Below, in pieces: positions 8,883 to 19,560 of a stretch of 60,950 nt of DNA. Origin of the DNA: Actinomycetes bacterium (GTDB taxonomy: Bacteria > Actinomycetota > JAHEXW01); the NCBI GenBank assembly GCA_023251915.1, contig JAHEXW010000009.1, positions 1 to 60,950 of the forward strand, read 5' to 3'. The position numbers and the translations under genes were made by a program. The notes under the pieces were generated by a model. That model was given only the letters and a program-made list of their open reading frames with translations, was not told the DNA's origin and searched no databases. Position 1 is the first letter of the stretch. Every line of letters starts with the position of its first letter.

Positions 8883-9830
8883 CTACCTATTCGCTCGGGG
8901 GTGCGTGCTTAAATATTCCTCTTTCAGATGGTCCTTGGCCACGTGTGTGTAGATTTGTGTCGTTGATATGGAGACGTGTCCGAGCATGTCCTGAACGGCC
9001 CTCAGGTCGGCTCCCCCTTTTAGCATGTGAGTAGCGAAGCTGTGACGCAGAGTATGCGGGGTTACCCCGTTGACGCCGGCCGCTGCCGAATAACGTTTGA
9101 CGATATTCCAGATCGACTGCCGCGACAGTCCTCTGCCTCGCGCGTTGAGAAACAAGTGGTCATCGCGTACCTGTTTGATCAACAAGCCGCGGCCATCAGC
9201 CAGGTACGAGCCGATGGCCCGCACCGCGCCGCCCCCTATGGGAATGAGACGCTCTTTTGACCCTTTGCCGATGACGCGCACGAAGCCATCCTCCAGATCG
9301 ATATCGCCCATGGTGACGCCGGCAGCTTCCGATATCCGCAAACCCGCCGCGTACATTAGCTCAAGGATGGCTTTATCGCGGCGACCGGAGGCGTCAGGGG
9401 CAAAAACCCCGTCGAGAATAGCGGCAACGTCGTCAATCGAAATCGCTTTCGGCAACCGCCGGCCCGGTTTTACGTTTAAAACCCTGCTCATCGGGTCGTT
9501 TTCCTGATATCCTTCTCGCACGAGAAACTTGAACAATCCGCGCAAGGCGGCTTGGGCGCGCCCCACCGACGTCAGCGCCAATTGACGGCCGTCGGTCGTA
9601 AAGACGCCTTCGGCCAGAGCGGCCGAAAATCCCAGGCAATCTGCGGACGTCGCGTCTTTGAAGTCAACAATACCGCGGCCGACCAGCCAAGCGGTAAATC
9701 TGGTTAGGTCGCGAGTGTAGGCGGCGATAGTGTTACCGGATAGGCCTCGCTCGACCCCGAGATAGCTCAGATATTCTCTGACCCTGTCGGTTAGCGCAGC
9801 GGGGACAGGCGGAGCCGCCTGATCATTCAT
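8883..9830 (-). CDS. xerD: Tyrosine recombinase XerD
   Basis: 315 aa. It has the N-terminal SAM-like DNA-binding domain (about residues 10-105) and the catalytic domain with all active-site residues: R165 (GLRISE), H259 and R262 (HTLRHSF), H285 (MLGH) and nucleophile Y294 (TQIYTHV). It resolves chromosome dimers at dif. Its place next to the Nudix gene is the same as in M. tuberculosis (Rv1700/Rv1701). No dif site was recognised here. Confidence 0.95.
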   Translation of the reverse strand: MNDQAAPPVPAALTDRVREYLSYLGVERGLSGNTIAAYTRDLTRFTAWLVGRGIVDFKDATSADCLGFSAALAEGVFTTDGRQLALTSVGRAQAALRGLFKFLVREGYQENDPMSRVLNVKPGRRLPKAISIDDVAAILDGVFAPDASGRRDKAILELMYAAGLRISEAAGVTMGDIDLEDGFVRVIGKGSKERLIPIGGGAVRAIGSYLADGRGLLIKQVRDDHLFLNARGRGLSRQSIWNIVKRYSAAAGVNGVTPHTLRHSFATHMLKGGADLRAVQDMLGHVSISTTQIYTHVAKDHLKEEYLSTHPRANR

Positions 9831-10382
9831 CTAGGCCGAGCCATGGCCGCCGGACTCCAGCCAGATCTTAGCCAGGCCGACGGCGGCGACAGTCTTGCCG
9901 TCCTTAATGATGCCTACCTCTATCTGACGGACCGCTTCCGACAGGCTTAAAGATTCGATGCTCTCTATTTCCTCTTCAGTAAGCTCGGACGACTGGGGCG
10001 TTAGCTTGTCCGCAACAAACAGATGAAATATCTCGTTACTGTAGCCGGGTGTCGTAAAAAAAGTAGTTAAATGAGCCAAGCGGCCGGCCGCGAAGCCAGT
10101 TTCTTCAATAAGTTCGCGCGCGGCGCATTCTGCCGGTGTCTCGCCCGGGTCGAGCTTCCCGGCCGGAATCTCTTTAAGATTGGCCGCGACGGCGTGCCGG
10201 TACTGGTTAACCATTATGATATCGCCCTTGTCGGTCAGCGGGATTATCCCAACCGCTCCGCCGTGCGTGACTACTTCTCTTTCAACCATTCGGCCTGACG
10301 GCGTCCGTACGTCATCGACGCGCAGGGTCAGTATCGACCCTTTGTAAACGATGCGGCTGCCTGTGGTTTCATAGCGTTTCAC
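9831..10382 (-). CDS. Nudix hydrolase, ADP-ribose pyrophosphatase-like
   Basis: 183 aa. It has a complete Nudix box, GKLDPGETPAECAARELIEE continuing to TGF, in the order Gx5Ex7REUxEE. NQYRHAV and IPAGKLDPGE upstream are typical of the ADP-ribose pyrophosphatase (NudF) branch, which hydrolyses ADP-ribose to AMP and ribose-5-phosphate. It overlaps the DUF3866 gene by 4 nt and directly precedes xerD, the arrangement conserved in actinomycetes. Confidence 0.93.
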   Translation of the reverse strand: MKRYETTGSRIVYKGSILTLRVDDVRTPSGRMVEREVVTHGGAVGIIPLTDKGDIIMVNQYRHAVAANLKEIPAGKLDPGETPAECAARELIEETGFAAGRLAHLTTFFTTPGYSNEIFHLFVADKLTPQSSELTEEEIESIESLSLSEAVRQIEVGIIKDGKTVAAVGLAKIWLESGGHGSA

Positions 10383-11467
10383 GAGTGCTTCGCCTTAACG
10401 ATCTGGGCCGCCAGATAACCGGCTGCTCCCGCGGCCCGGAAGAATTCCGGTTCGGCCGCAAAGTCGCGGCCCATTGTGGTCGGGGCCAGGTCAAACTCAT
10501 TCAGGGCCTCCGCCGTCTCGTCGGCCGAGACCACGCGGACCCGATGTTTAGCCGCCAACCCCGACGTTTCTAAGGCCTCCATGACGTTTGTCATCTTATC
10601 GGTATCCATCCGAGGAACGGCGATGTCGCACATCTCCAGAGCGGCCAAGCCGAGCGCGGCCACAGTCTGGGCGCTAAGACCCTGATGGCGCGGCCGGGCG
10701 TCTCCGAACATGATCCTCGGAATCGCAATCGGCCGTCCGCCCATAGCCGCGACCGCGTTAACTATCTCGCCCTGCTCAATGCCGGAGAAACCCAGGAACG
10801 AATCGGTCCCGACAACGCCCACGCCCATCGTTACAATGACCGCGTCCGCGCCTGCGACCGTCTTAGCCGCTGCGAGTCCGCTAAACAGGTTGACCGCCTC
10901 CATATCTCCGCCGAACGCCTGCCCGATTGTGATGGTCGTATCAATCAACTTCTTGGCCTTCAGCTCCCTTACTTGATCACTCAAAGCCAAAGGTAAGCTC
11001 GCCCGGTCGGTCATAATGAAGGCGACTTTGGCTTGGCCGCCGCTCGCCCGGTTCAGGACTGCGGCAGCGGGCGCCAGTTGACTGAGGATCGTGCCGGCGA
11101 TAACGGGCAGCCCGCCCAAGTCTACCGGGCCGGCGACACTGGCAGCGTCCGGGCTGGCCGCCTCTTCAACGGCCAATACGTTGAACTGCAACGGCGTGTA
11201 TCTGAGTTTCATGATGTGGCCGGGGTTGGCCAGGTCTAGTTGCGCCGTCTCCAAGTTCCAAACGACGATATCCCAGCCGCCGCTGCCTAGTCCAAGCTCA
11301 CCGGCCGTAGTATTGATAATGATGGCGTCGCCGACCGCGACTTTTCCGATAAGGCCCGTATAGGCGATTGCGCGTCCTTCGGTGCCATTAATGTCTACGT
11401 GCAGCCTAACCAGATCAGGCTGGGTTTCAATAATCTTAGTAACTTTGCCCGTCCTATATGATGCCAT
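10379..11467 (-). CDS. DUF3866 family protein
   Basis: 362 aa. The sequence matches what I know of DUF3866, a family largely limited to Actinomycetota: an N-terminal small beta domain (GKVTKIIETQPDLVRLHVDI, VGDAIIINTTAGELGLGSGG), then a Rossmann-like part (VTMGVGVVGTDSFLGFSG). No function is established for the family to my knowledge, and no catalytic motif is obvious. The overlap with the Nudix gene suggests coupled expression. Confidence 0.85.
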   Translation of the reverse strand: MASYRTGKVTKIIETQPDLVRLHVDINGTEGRAIAYTGLIGKVAVGDAIIINTTAGELGLGSGGWDIVVWNLETAQLDLANPGHIMKLRYTPLQFNVLAVEEAASPDAASVAGPVDLGGLPVIAGTILSQLAPAAAVLNRASGGQAKVAFIMTDRASLPLALSDQVRELKAKKLIDTTITIGQAFGGDMEAVNLFSGLAAAKTVAGADAVIVTMGVGVVGTDSFLGFSGIEQGEIVNAVAAMGGRPIAIPRIMFGDARPRHQGLSAQTVAALGLAALEMCDIAVPRMDTDKMTNVMEALETSGLAAKHRVRVVSADETAEALNEFDLAPTTMGRDFAAEPEFFRAAGAAGYLAAQIVKAKHS

Positions 11468-12432
11468 CTATTTTAGCTCCAGAACAGCGCTTCTGATGGA
11501 GAGGACCGGCGCGTTTACGCCTTTACCGTCAATCACGCCCTTGTCCAGCTGAACGTAGTAAAGACGCATCTTACCCAGGCTTACCATGATCACGTCGGGG
11601 TCCAATACCTGTGTCGCTTTCTTGTCGGCGATGATGCGCGCGCCGTTTTCCACGCTCCAGTCGAGTCCGTTCGTGCTCCGAGCGCTCAATATTCGGCTGT
11701 TGAGCAGGCGGTCCGTGGACTGGCTGGCGGCAAAATACATCCTCCACACGCCGTCGGGCATGATTATGACGCTCGGGTCGACGCTGGCCTGCGGTAAGCC
11801 GCTGAGCGACCGCTTGAACCAAGTAACTCCCTGGTCTTTGGATGTGGCAACCTTTATGGTGTTGCCGTCGCCGAAGTAACAAAATAATTCTCCCCCTACC
11901 GCTCGCACGACATTGGGAGAGGCAGCGATGTCTTGGTCAAACCGGTTCTTGTCCGTGAGCCGGACACCCTTCTCTCGCTTCCAAGCCAATCCATCCGTGC
12001 TGACGGCGCTGAGGATGACAAAACTGCTCTGTTTGGCATCGCTGCCCTCGTAAAGCATGCGAAAACCGCCGTCCTTGAGCGTGAACACTGTGGGACCGCT
12101 GACGCGCGCTTGATTGGCGCTGTGACTCTCGTTTTCCAGACGGACGCCCTCATCTTTAACCCACTGGACGCCATCTTGGCTCAGGGCGCTGACAATGCCT
12201 TCTTTTACCGCGTAGTAAATGCGCCACGTGCCATCCGTCAACCGCACCACAGACGGCGTAGTCGCGCCGTCAATGCGTATGCTTGGCTCCTTGGCCCACA
12301 CCTCTTCCGGCTCCGGAAACGTGGTCACCGCCTGGTTCAAACCGATGCGATAACCCCCGTAAAAGAAGCCGGCGAACAGGAGGATGACGACCGCTGTCAA
12401 AATCATCTTGGCTTTGTTTTTCGCCGTGATGT

Positions 12433-12436
<4 letters not shown>
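11468..12436 (-). CDS. Membrane-anchored beta-propeller (sialidase/arabinanase-like fold) protein
   Basis: 322 aa. One N-terminal membrane anchor or uncleaved signal (about residues 10-29) precedes an extracytoplasmic part with at least four repeats of the form P-x-V-x-x-x-x-DGxWRxYY, for example VVRLTDGTWRIYYA, VFTLKDGGFRMLYEG and VIIMPDGVWRMYFA. Each is followed by ALSxDGxxW-type strands similar to Asp-boxes. This is a five- or six-bladed propeller seen in sialidases and GH43/GH32-type enzymes. A catalytic set is not identifiable, so it may bind rather than cleave glycans. Confidence 0.7.
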
Positions 12437-15158
<2,722 letters not shown>

Positions 15159-15185
15159 TTATCACCCTTCATGCCCAGCGGGCAA

Positions 15186-15205
15186 CCTGCCTGCCGCAAG
15201 GCAGG
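15186..15205. repeat. Small GC-rich palindromic repeat before pyrG
   Basis: Reads CCTGCCTGCCGCAAGGCAGG, a 6-bp stem CCTGCC/GGCAGG around the tetraloop GCAA, about 30 bp upstream of the pyrG start. A related element (GCCTGCCTGCCGG...) is inside tlyA at 21273-21305. Both resemble the small dispersed palindromes that give ACRQAG-type peptides when inside genes. Confidence 0.55.
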
Positions 15206-15258
15206 AGAAATGGTTTTTTCTATTATAGCGATATCCGGCGCCGGTTTGTAAGGATTAT

Positions 15259-16716
15259 TTAGCGCGGGCGGCCGAGTTCGTCAAACCAGCGCAAGGGAGC
15301 TGCCGCCGCGATAATCCGGGAAAAAGACCAGCGTTCGCTGACTACATTCAGCAGCAAGAAGACCGCGAAGACTATCGCCTTGGGCAAAACCGGCAGAGTA
15401 ACGACAGCTGTCAGGCCGATGATCGCCCCTAGGACATTAGAACCGGCGTCCCCCAGCATCATTTTGGCGCGGATATCAAACGGTAACAGCAGCAAGGCCA
15501 CAGCGACTAGAGCCCACAACGCGGGAGAACTCCACAACCAGCTGCCCGAGGACATCAGCAGCAATAGGAGCAGCGTCACAAAAAAGCCTTTCAAAGCCCG
15601 CCCGGGACGCAGATCCAAGAGGTTAAAGGTATTGATTGCCAGCGCTATCAGTAAGCCGTTGAATATGATCTGCCAGCTAAGCGGCGTCAGAGCGATATAC
15701 CAGGCCCCCGCCAGAGCGGCTAGTCCGCCGCCCGCCGCCTTGATCAAGCCTGTTGTGAGGCGGCCCCGAAACAACGCTGTGACGTGTCCTTTGAAACCAC
15801 GAGCTTGCCCGCCGCCGAAGACGTCGTCAATCAGCCCCAAAACGCCTGTTACGACAACAAGCAACCCCAGGCTGCCCACCACGCGTTCCGCGTATGCCGC
15901 CAGGCGTAGGGCGTCTCCCGCGCCGTCCAGCGTGGCGGCGAGTCCGGCCGCGCCGACCGCTCCCGCAAAACGAGCCAGGATGAAAGCCGCCGGTATCAAC
16001 AGAAACACCGCGCCGACCGCCGTCGGAATCCTGCGCCCAGCATAGTTAACCGCTCGCGGCCAGCGGAACATCACTTTAAGAATGTCTAAATACTGGCGGC
16101 CTCGATGACGGAATCCAGCCGCGTTACGATAGGTATAAGAATGAGTAAAGGCAGCCGGGACCTCGGTAACCCGCAGACCGGCACGCAAGACGTCAATAGT
16201 CATGGCGGTTTCCAACCCATAGTCGGTAGCCAGAGGCGCCGCCGCCTCTATGGCCGCTTTGGTCAAGGCGCGTTGTCCGCTGAGCGGCGCTGTGGCGTCG
16301 AAGCCGCCGCGGCGTTTAATCAGCCAACGCGCGAGCCCCAGCGCCAGTCCGAAGCCGCCCGTTCCCTCCCGACGCGGCAGAACAGCGACAACCATGTCAG
16401 CCTCTCCCGCCTGCACAGGGGCGAGTAATTTTGCTGCCTCGGCGGCGGTCTCGCCGACATCGGCGTCAATCAACATAACAATGTCAAAGTCGCCTGCCGC
16501 CGCCAGCCCGCGGTTGACCGCGCCTCCTTTGCCCAGATTCTTATCGAGGCTAACAATCTGGGCTCCGGCCGCGGCTGCTTCAGCCGCTGTACAATCGTTG
16601 GATTTATCGTCGATTACAATGACCTGATCGGCCGACCCGGCTTCTCGCAGGGCGCTGACCGTAAGACCTACTTTGCCAGCTTCATTGCGGGCCGGAACTA
16701 AGGCGACGACTCGCAT
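15259..16716 (-). CDS. Fusion of GT2 glycosyltransferase and MraY/WecA-like (GT4-type) membrane domain
   Basis: 485 aa. Residues 1-200 are a GT-A family 2 domain with ALVPARNEA, IVIDDKS and DxD at 84-86 (LIDADVG). From about residue 225 the protein is polytopic. It keeps three motifs typical of polyprenyl-phosphate sugar-phosphate transferases: GLIDDVFG, NTFNLLDLRPGRALKG and MLGDAGSNVLG. The membrane half is shorter than full MraY/WecA. It lies between pyrG and mctB-steA, so a role in an envelope lipid-linked sugar is likely. Which half is catalytic is unknown. Confidence 0.8.
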   Translation of the reverse strand: MRVVALVPARNEAGKVGLTVSALREAGSADQVIVIDDKSNDCTAAEAAAAGAQIVSLDKNLGKGGAVNRGLAAAGDFDIVMLIDADVGETAAEAAKLLAPVQAGEADMVVAVLPRREGTGGFGLALGLARWLIKRRGGFDATAPLSGQRALTKAAIEAAAPLATDYGLETAMTIDVLRAGLRVTEVPAAFTHSYTYRNAAGFRHRGRQYLDILKVMFRWPRAVNYAGRRIPTAVGAVFLLIPAAFILARFAGAVGAAGLAATLDGAGDALRLAAYAERVVGSLGLLVVVTGVLGLIDDVFGGGQARGFKGHVTALFRGRLTTGLIKAAGGGLAALAGAWYIALTPLSWQIIFNGLLIALAINTFNLLDLRPGRALKGFFVTLLLLLLMSSGSWLWSSPALWALVAVALLLLPFDIRAKMMLGDAGSNVLGAIIGLTAVVTLPVLPKAIVFAVFLLLNVVSERWSFSRIIAAAAPLRWFDELGRPR

Positions 16717-16721
16717 GCCGT

Positions 16722-17585
16722 CTAAGGACTTTTTGGCGTCGGCAGCAACGAATCGGCCGTCGCCTTGGCGCCGAAGTGGCCGGGCTCGCCGGACAGGACG
16801 AGAATAACTGAAACTCGCCCCGCCGCTTCGTCAAGGTTGTCGACAGTACTTAGATTCAGACTCTGGTAGTCCTTGATGTAAGAGTTCTTAACGGTCGCCG
16901 ATTCCGCGCCCACCGGCGACAGGCCGGTGGCTTGGAACGCTTTTATCAGAGGTGCGTCCAGTTCGGCAAACTTCAGGTATTTCCCGTTTTCCGCTCCGCC
17001 TATAATGATTACTCCGTTGGCTGGCGACGTATAGACGCCGCTGGTCTTTATGGCGCCGGCGTCTGCCAAGGAAGTCAGAGCGGCTCCGTCTGAACCCGTA
17101 ACAATGGCACGCGCCGTAACGGCCAGCACCTTGCTGTTGACTACCGCCTGGCTTTGCCCGGGCACGCCCAAGAGCGCCGCTACCTTCGCCAAAATATCCT
17201 TATTATCCAATCCAAGCGGCGCCGCCAGGTACGTGACTGACGCTTGAGTCGCGCCGGCTTTTTCCAGCGCCGCCTTGAGACCCTTAAGCGTCGGCGCCTC
17301 GACGTCCCCTGTGACCACGACAGCGATACTCTTTCCGGTCAGCTTGCCCCTGACCAGGAGCGGCAAGCTGGCATCGGTATAGGCGATGTCGGCAGCAATG
17401 ATCGCTGCCTGCTCCTTGTTGGTGGCGCGCAAATTCTCGAAGTCTTTTTCCATCGTCGCGATGAGAGATTTCTCCTGGGTCGTAACAACGCCCCGCTCGG
17501 CCGTCATTGAGCCCATGACCACGCCGATCCCCAAGGCTAGAAAAACAGCCACCAGAGACACGATGTGGTATTTAAAATCGAACAT
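16722..17585 (-). CDS. mctB: MctB/SteB-family membrane-anchored protein
   Basis: 287 aa. The N-terminus MFDFKYHIVSLVAVFLALGI is a single membrane helix typical of the MctB (copper transporter MctB, Pfam DUF3186) family. A coiled coil follows (about residues 35-65), then a Rossmann-like extracytoplasmic part with VVVTGDVEAPTLKGL and IIGGAENGKYL. In M. tuberculosis the homologue Rv1698 was linked to copper, and in Corynebacterium the homologous SteB works with SteA in cell separation. It lies 8 bp after steA, as expected for a SteAB pair. No obvious copper-ligand cluster is seen. Confidence 0.88.
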   Translation of the reverse strand: MFDFKYHIVSLVAVFLALGIGVVMGSMTAERGVVTTQEKSLIATMEKDFENLRATNKEQAAIIAADIAYTDASLPLLVRGKLTGKSIAVVVTGDVEAPTLKGLKAALEKAGATQASVTYLAAPLGLDNKDILAKVAALLGVPGQSQAVVNSKVLAVTARAIVTGSDGAALTSLADAGAIKTSGVYTSPANGVIIIGGAENGKYLKFAELDAPLIKAFQATGLSPVGAESATVKNSYIKDYQSLNLSTVDNLDEAAGRVSVILVLSGEPGHFGAKATADSLLPTPKSP

Positions 17586-17593
17586 AAATCCTC

Positions 17594-18712
17594 CTAGATT
17601 CCTAACAAGAGTCTTATCTTAAGAAACAGCAGTTGCGCTAGATTGCGCAGCTGTGGTGACGCCTGGATGATTAAGAGCAGGCTAAATATGGCAGCCAGCA
17701 CAACCACCAGCAAATAGGACGGTTTTACTGTGGCTCGGTAAAGCTTGTTTACCCCTTTGGCGTCAACCAGCGCCGGTCCTATCCGCAAACGGACTAAAAA
17801 TGTGCTGGCCATGCCCTTGCGTCCCTTGTCGAGAAACTCGACCATATTGGCGTGCGACCCGACGGCAACGATCAGTTCCGCGCCTTGTTCATAGGCGAGC
17901 ATCATGGCGATGTCTTCACTAGTCCCAGGGCTTTTGAAAATCAGGTGTTGCCGGCCCAGCGCGTTCAGGCGCGTCTCGCCCGGCGCCCGCCCATCCGGAT
18001 ATGCGTGCACAATCATTTCGGCGCCGCCATTCAGCGCCTTCTCCGAAACACTGTCCATGTCGCCAATAATGATATCCGGTCTATAGCCTGCGTCCAGCAG
18101 AGCGTCCGCGCCGCCGTCGACGCCTAGCAAAACCGGTTTGAATTCACTGATATAAGCGCGCAACGCCTTCAAATCTTCTTTGTAATCATACCCTCGCGCG
18201 ACCACCAAGGCATGGCGCTTGGCAAACGAAACCGTGGTCGGGGGCATGTCCATGCCCTCGAAGAAATGCTTCTCTTTCTCGATGAATTCCAGCGTGTTCT
18301 GCGCAAACTGTTCGAGCTCGCGGCCCATGTTGGCTTTCGCGGCCTCCATCGCCGCTTCGACCTTTTCTTTCGTCAGAATCGTGCCGCGGCAAACTACTTT
18401 CTGGTTGACGATAACGGCATCGCGGTTGATCGTGACCGTGTCGCCTTCTTTGATCTCGGTCATACATTCCGGCCCCGCGGCATCGATTAGATGTATGCCG
18501 GCGTCGGCAATGAGCAGCGGCCCCAGATTGGCGTACCGACCCGAAATGCTGCGGCCGGCGTTCACTACTACATCGACACGCGTTTCGACCAGCGCTTCGG
18601 CCGTGACCCGGTCGATGTCATCGTGATCGATAAACGCCACGTCCCCCGGCTTAAGCCGTTTGACCAGAGTCTTTGTTTTTTTGTCTACTTTCGCTGTTCC
18701 CTTATACTTCAA
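17594..18712 (-). CDS. steA: SteA-like cytokinetic-ring / thiamine pyrophosphokinase-like protein
   Basis: 372 aa. The N-terminal domain holds VVVNAGRSISGRYANLGPLL, and the middle is a thiamine-pyrophosphokinase-like Rossmann fold (KPVLLGVDGGADALLDAGY, PDIIIGDMDSVSEKAL). A C-terminal membrane helix follows (about residues 335-358). This is the SteA architecture, which in Corynebacterium localises to the division site and acts with SteB. No thiamine genes are nearby, so enzymatic thiamine phosphorylation is unlikely. The next genes are mctB and the GT fusion. Confidence 0.88.
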   Translation of the reverse strand: MKYKGTAKVDKKTKTLVKRLKPGDVAFIDHDDIDRVTAEALVETRVDVVVNAGRSISGRYANLGPLLIADAGIHLIDAAGPECMTEIKEGDTVTINRDAVIVNQKVVCRGTILTKEKVEAAMEAAKANMGRELEQFAQNTLEFIEKEKHFFEGMDMPPTTVSFAKRHALVVARGYDYKEDLKALRAYISEFKPVLLGVDGGADALLDAGYRPDIIIGDMDSVSEKALNGGAEMIVHAYPDGRAPGETRLNALGRQHLIFKSPGTSEDIAMMLAYEQGAELIVAVGSHANMVEFLDKGRKGMASTFLVRLRIGPALVDAKGVNKLYRATVKPSYLLVVVLAAIFSLLLIIQASPQLRNLAQLLFLKIRLLLGI

Positions 18713-18764
18713 ATCGAAGTTCCTACTCCCATGTCGTCTCGTACTCTTTATACTCCCGGTGCTA

Positions 18765-19556
18765 TTATGGTTGGTCTGGCGGCGCCGGCGTATTTACTTG
18801 GATATGGACATGCGGCATGGCCGGCTTGATGTAGTCCTCAACCTCAGACGGAATTATGCCGCGCCAGTCTTTCGGGATTCCTATGGGCGTTTTGCCTTGA
18901 AGAACGTGATCGCCCGCCTTGACGCGAATCTTATCGACATGCAGAAACGCGACGACAACGTTCGGGTAGCCATCTGGCCGCATCTCTATTTGCATATCTT
19001 GGTACTCGTTATATATAACGATGGGCGCGATCTTCGTAATCGTTCCGCTGATGGGCGGAAGAACAGGCGTACCGGGATCCATGGCTATGTCGGCCACCGT
19101 CGTTCCGGCGGCGTATTCGCCGCGCGACTCCATTATATTATACGTGGGCAAAGGAGCCGTACTGGTTAGCTCGACTTCCAGATCCCACGCGTTGTCGTTC
19201 TTTAGCACACGTCCGCTCGGCTTCATCGAATAGGCGCGTGTATGACTTGATTCATGGTACCCGATACCCCGGATGTGCTTATAGACACTAGGCAAGTACA
19301 GGGTCATCTTTAGCTGGTCGATGGTCGCGTAAGGCAAAATCAGGTTGGCCGCCCGCTGTTCAGGCGACTGGTTCCCTGCTGCCCCCCGCGGACTATCTAG
19401 CGCCGTCGGTCCTTTAATCGAGTTCCAGGTAGCAACCGCGTCGACGGCTAAGAACGCAAGCCAGCCGGCCGTCGCCAACACGGCCGCAGCCGCAACCCCA
19501 GCCACCCAATACAAACCCCAAACGCGGAAATGACCCTGCACGTCAGGCGCGTCCAT
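18765..19556 (-). CDS. Membrane-anchored degenerate LytM/M23-like protein
   Basis: 263 aa. One N-terminal membrane helix (about residues 13-38) precedes an outside domain. The C-terminal part follows the M23 pattern: VADIAMDPGTPVLPPISGTI, then VVAFLHVDKIRVKAGDHVLQG and a final HVH. Asp156, His206 and His249/His251 are retained, but the first zinc-ligand His of HxGxD is Thr152. Loss of a ligand suggests a non-hydrolytic LytM, like the amidase activators EnvC and NlpD. The middle region (residues 60-140) is not recognised. It is directly upstream of steA, 52 bp away, and 4 bp downstream of recN. Confidence 0.6.
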   Translation of the reverse strand: MDAPDVQGHFRVWGLYWVAGVAAAAVLATAGWLAFLAVDAVATWNSIKGPTALDSPRGAAGNQSPEQRAANLILPYATIDQLKMTLYLPSVYKHIRGIGYHESSHTRAYSMKPSGRVLKNDNAWDLEVELTSTAPLPTYNIMESRGEYAAGTTVADIAMDPGTPVLPPISGTITKIAPIVIYNEYQDMQIEMRPDGYPNVVVAFLHVDKIRVKAGDHVLQGKTPIGIPKDWRGIIPSEVEDYIKPAMPHVHIQVNTPAPPDQP

Positions 19557-19560
19557 ACTT

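Noticed and set aside
9841-10300. Riboswitch or attenuator near the Nudix gene
   Set aside because: The whole stretch is coding and the neighbouring genes overlap, leaving no leader.
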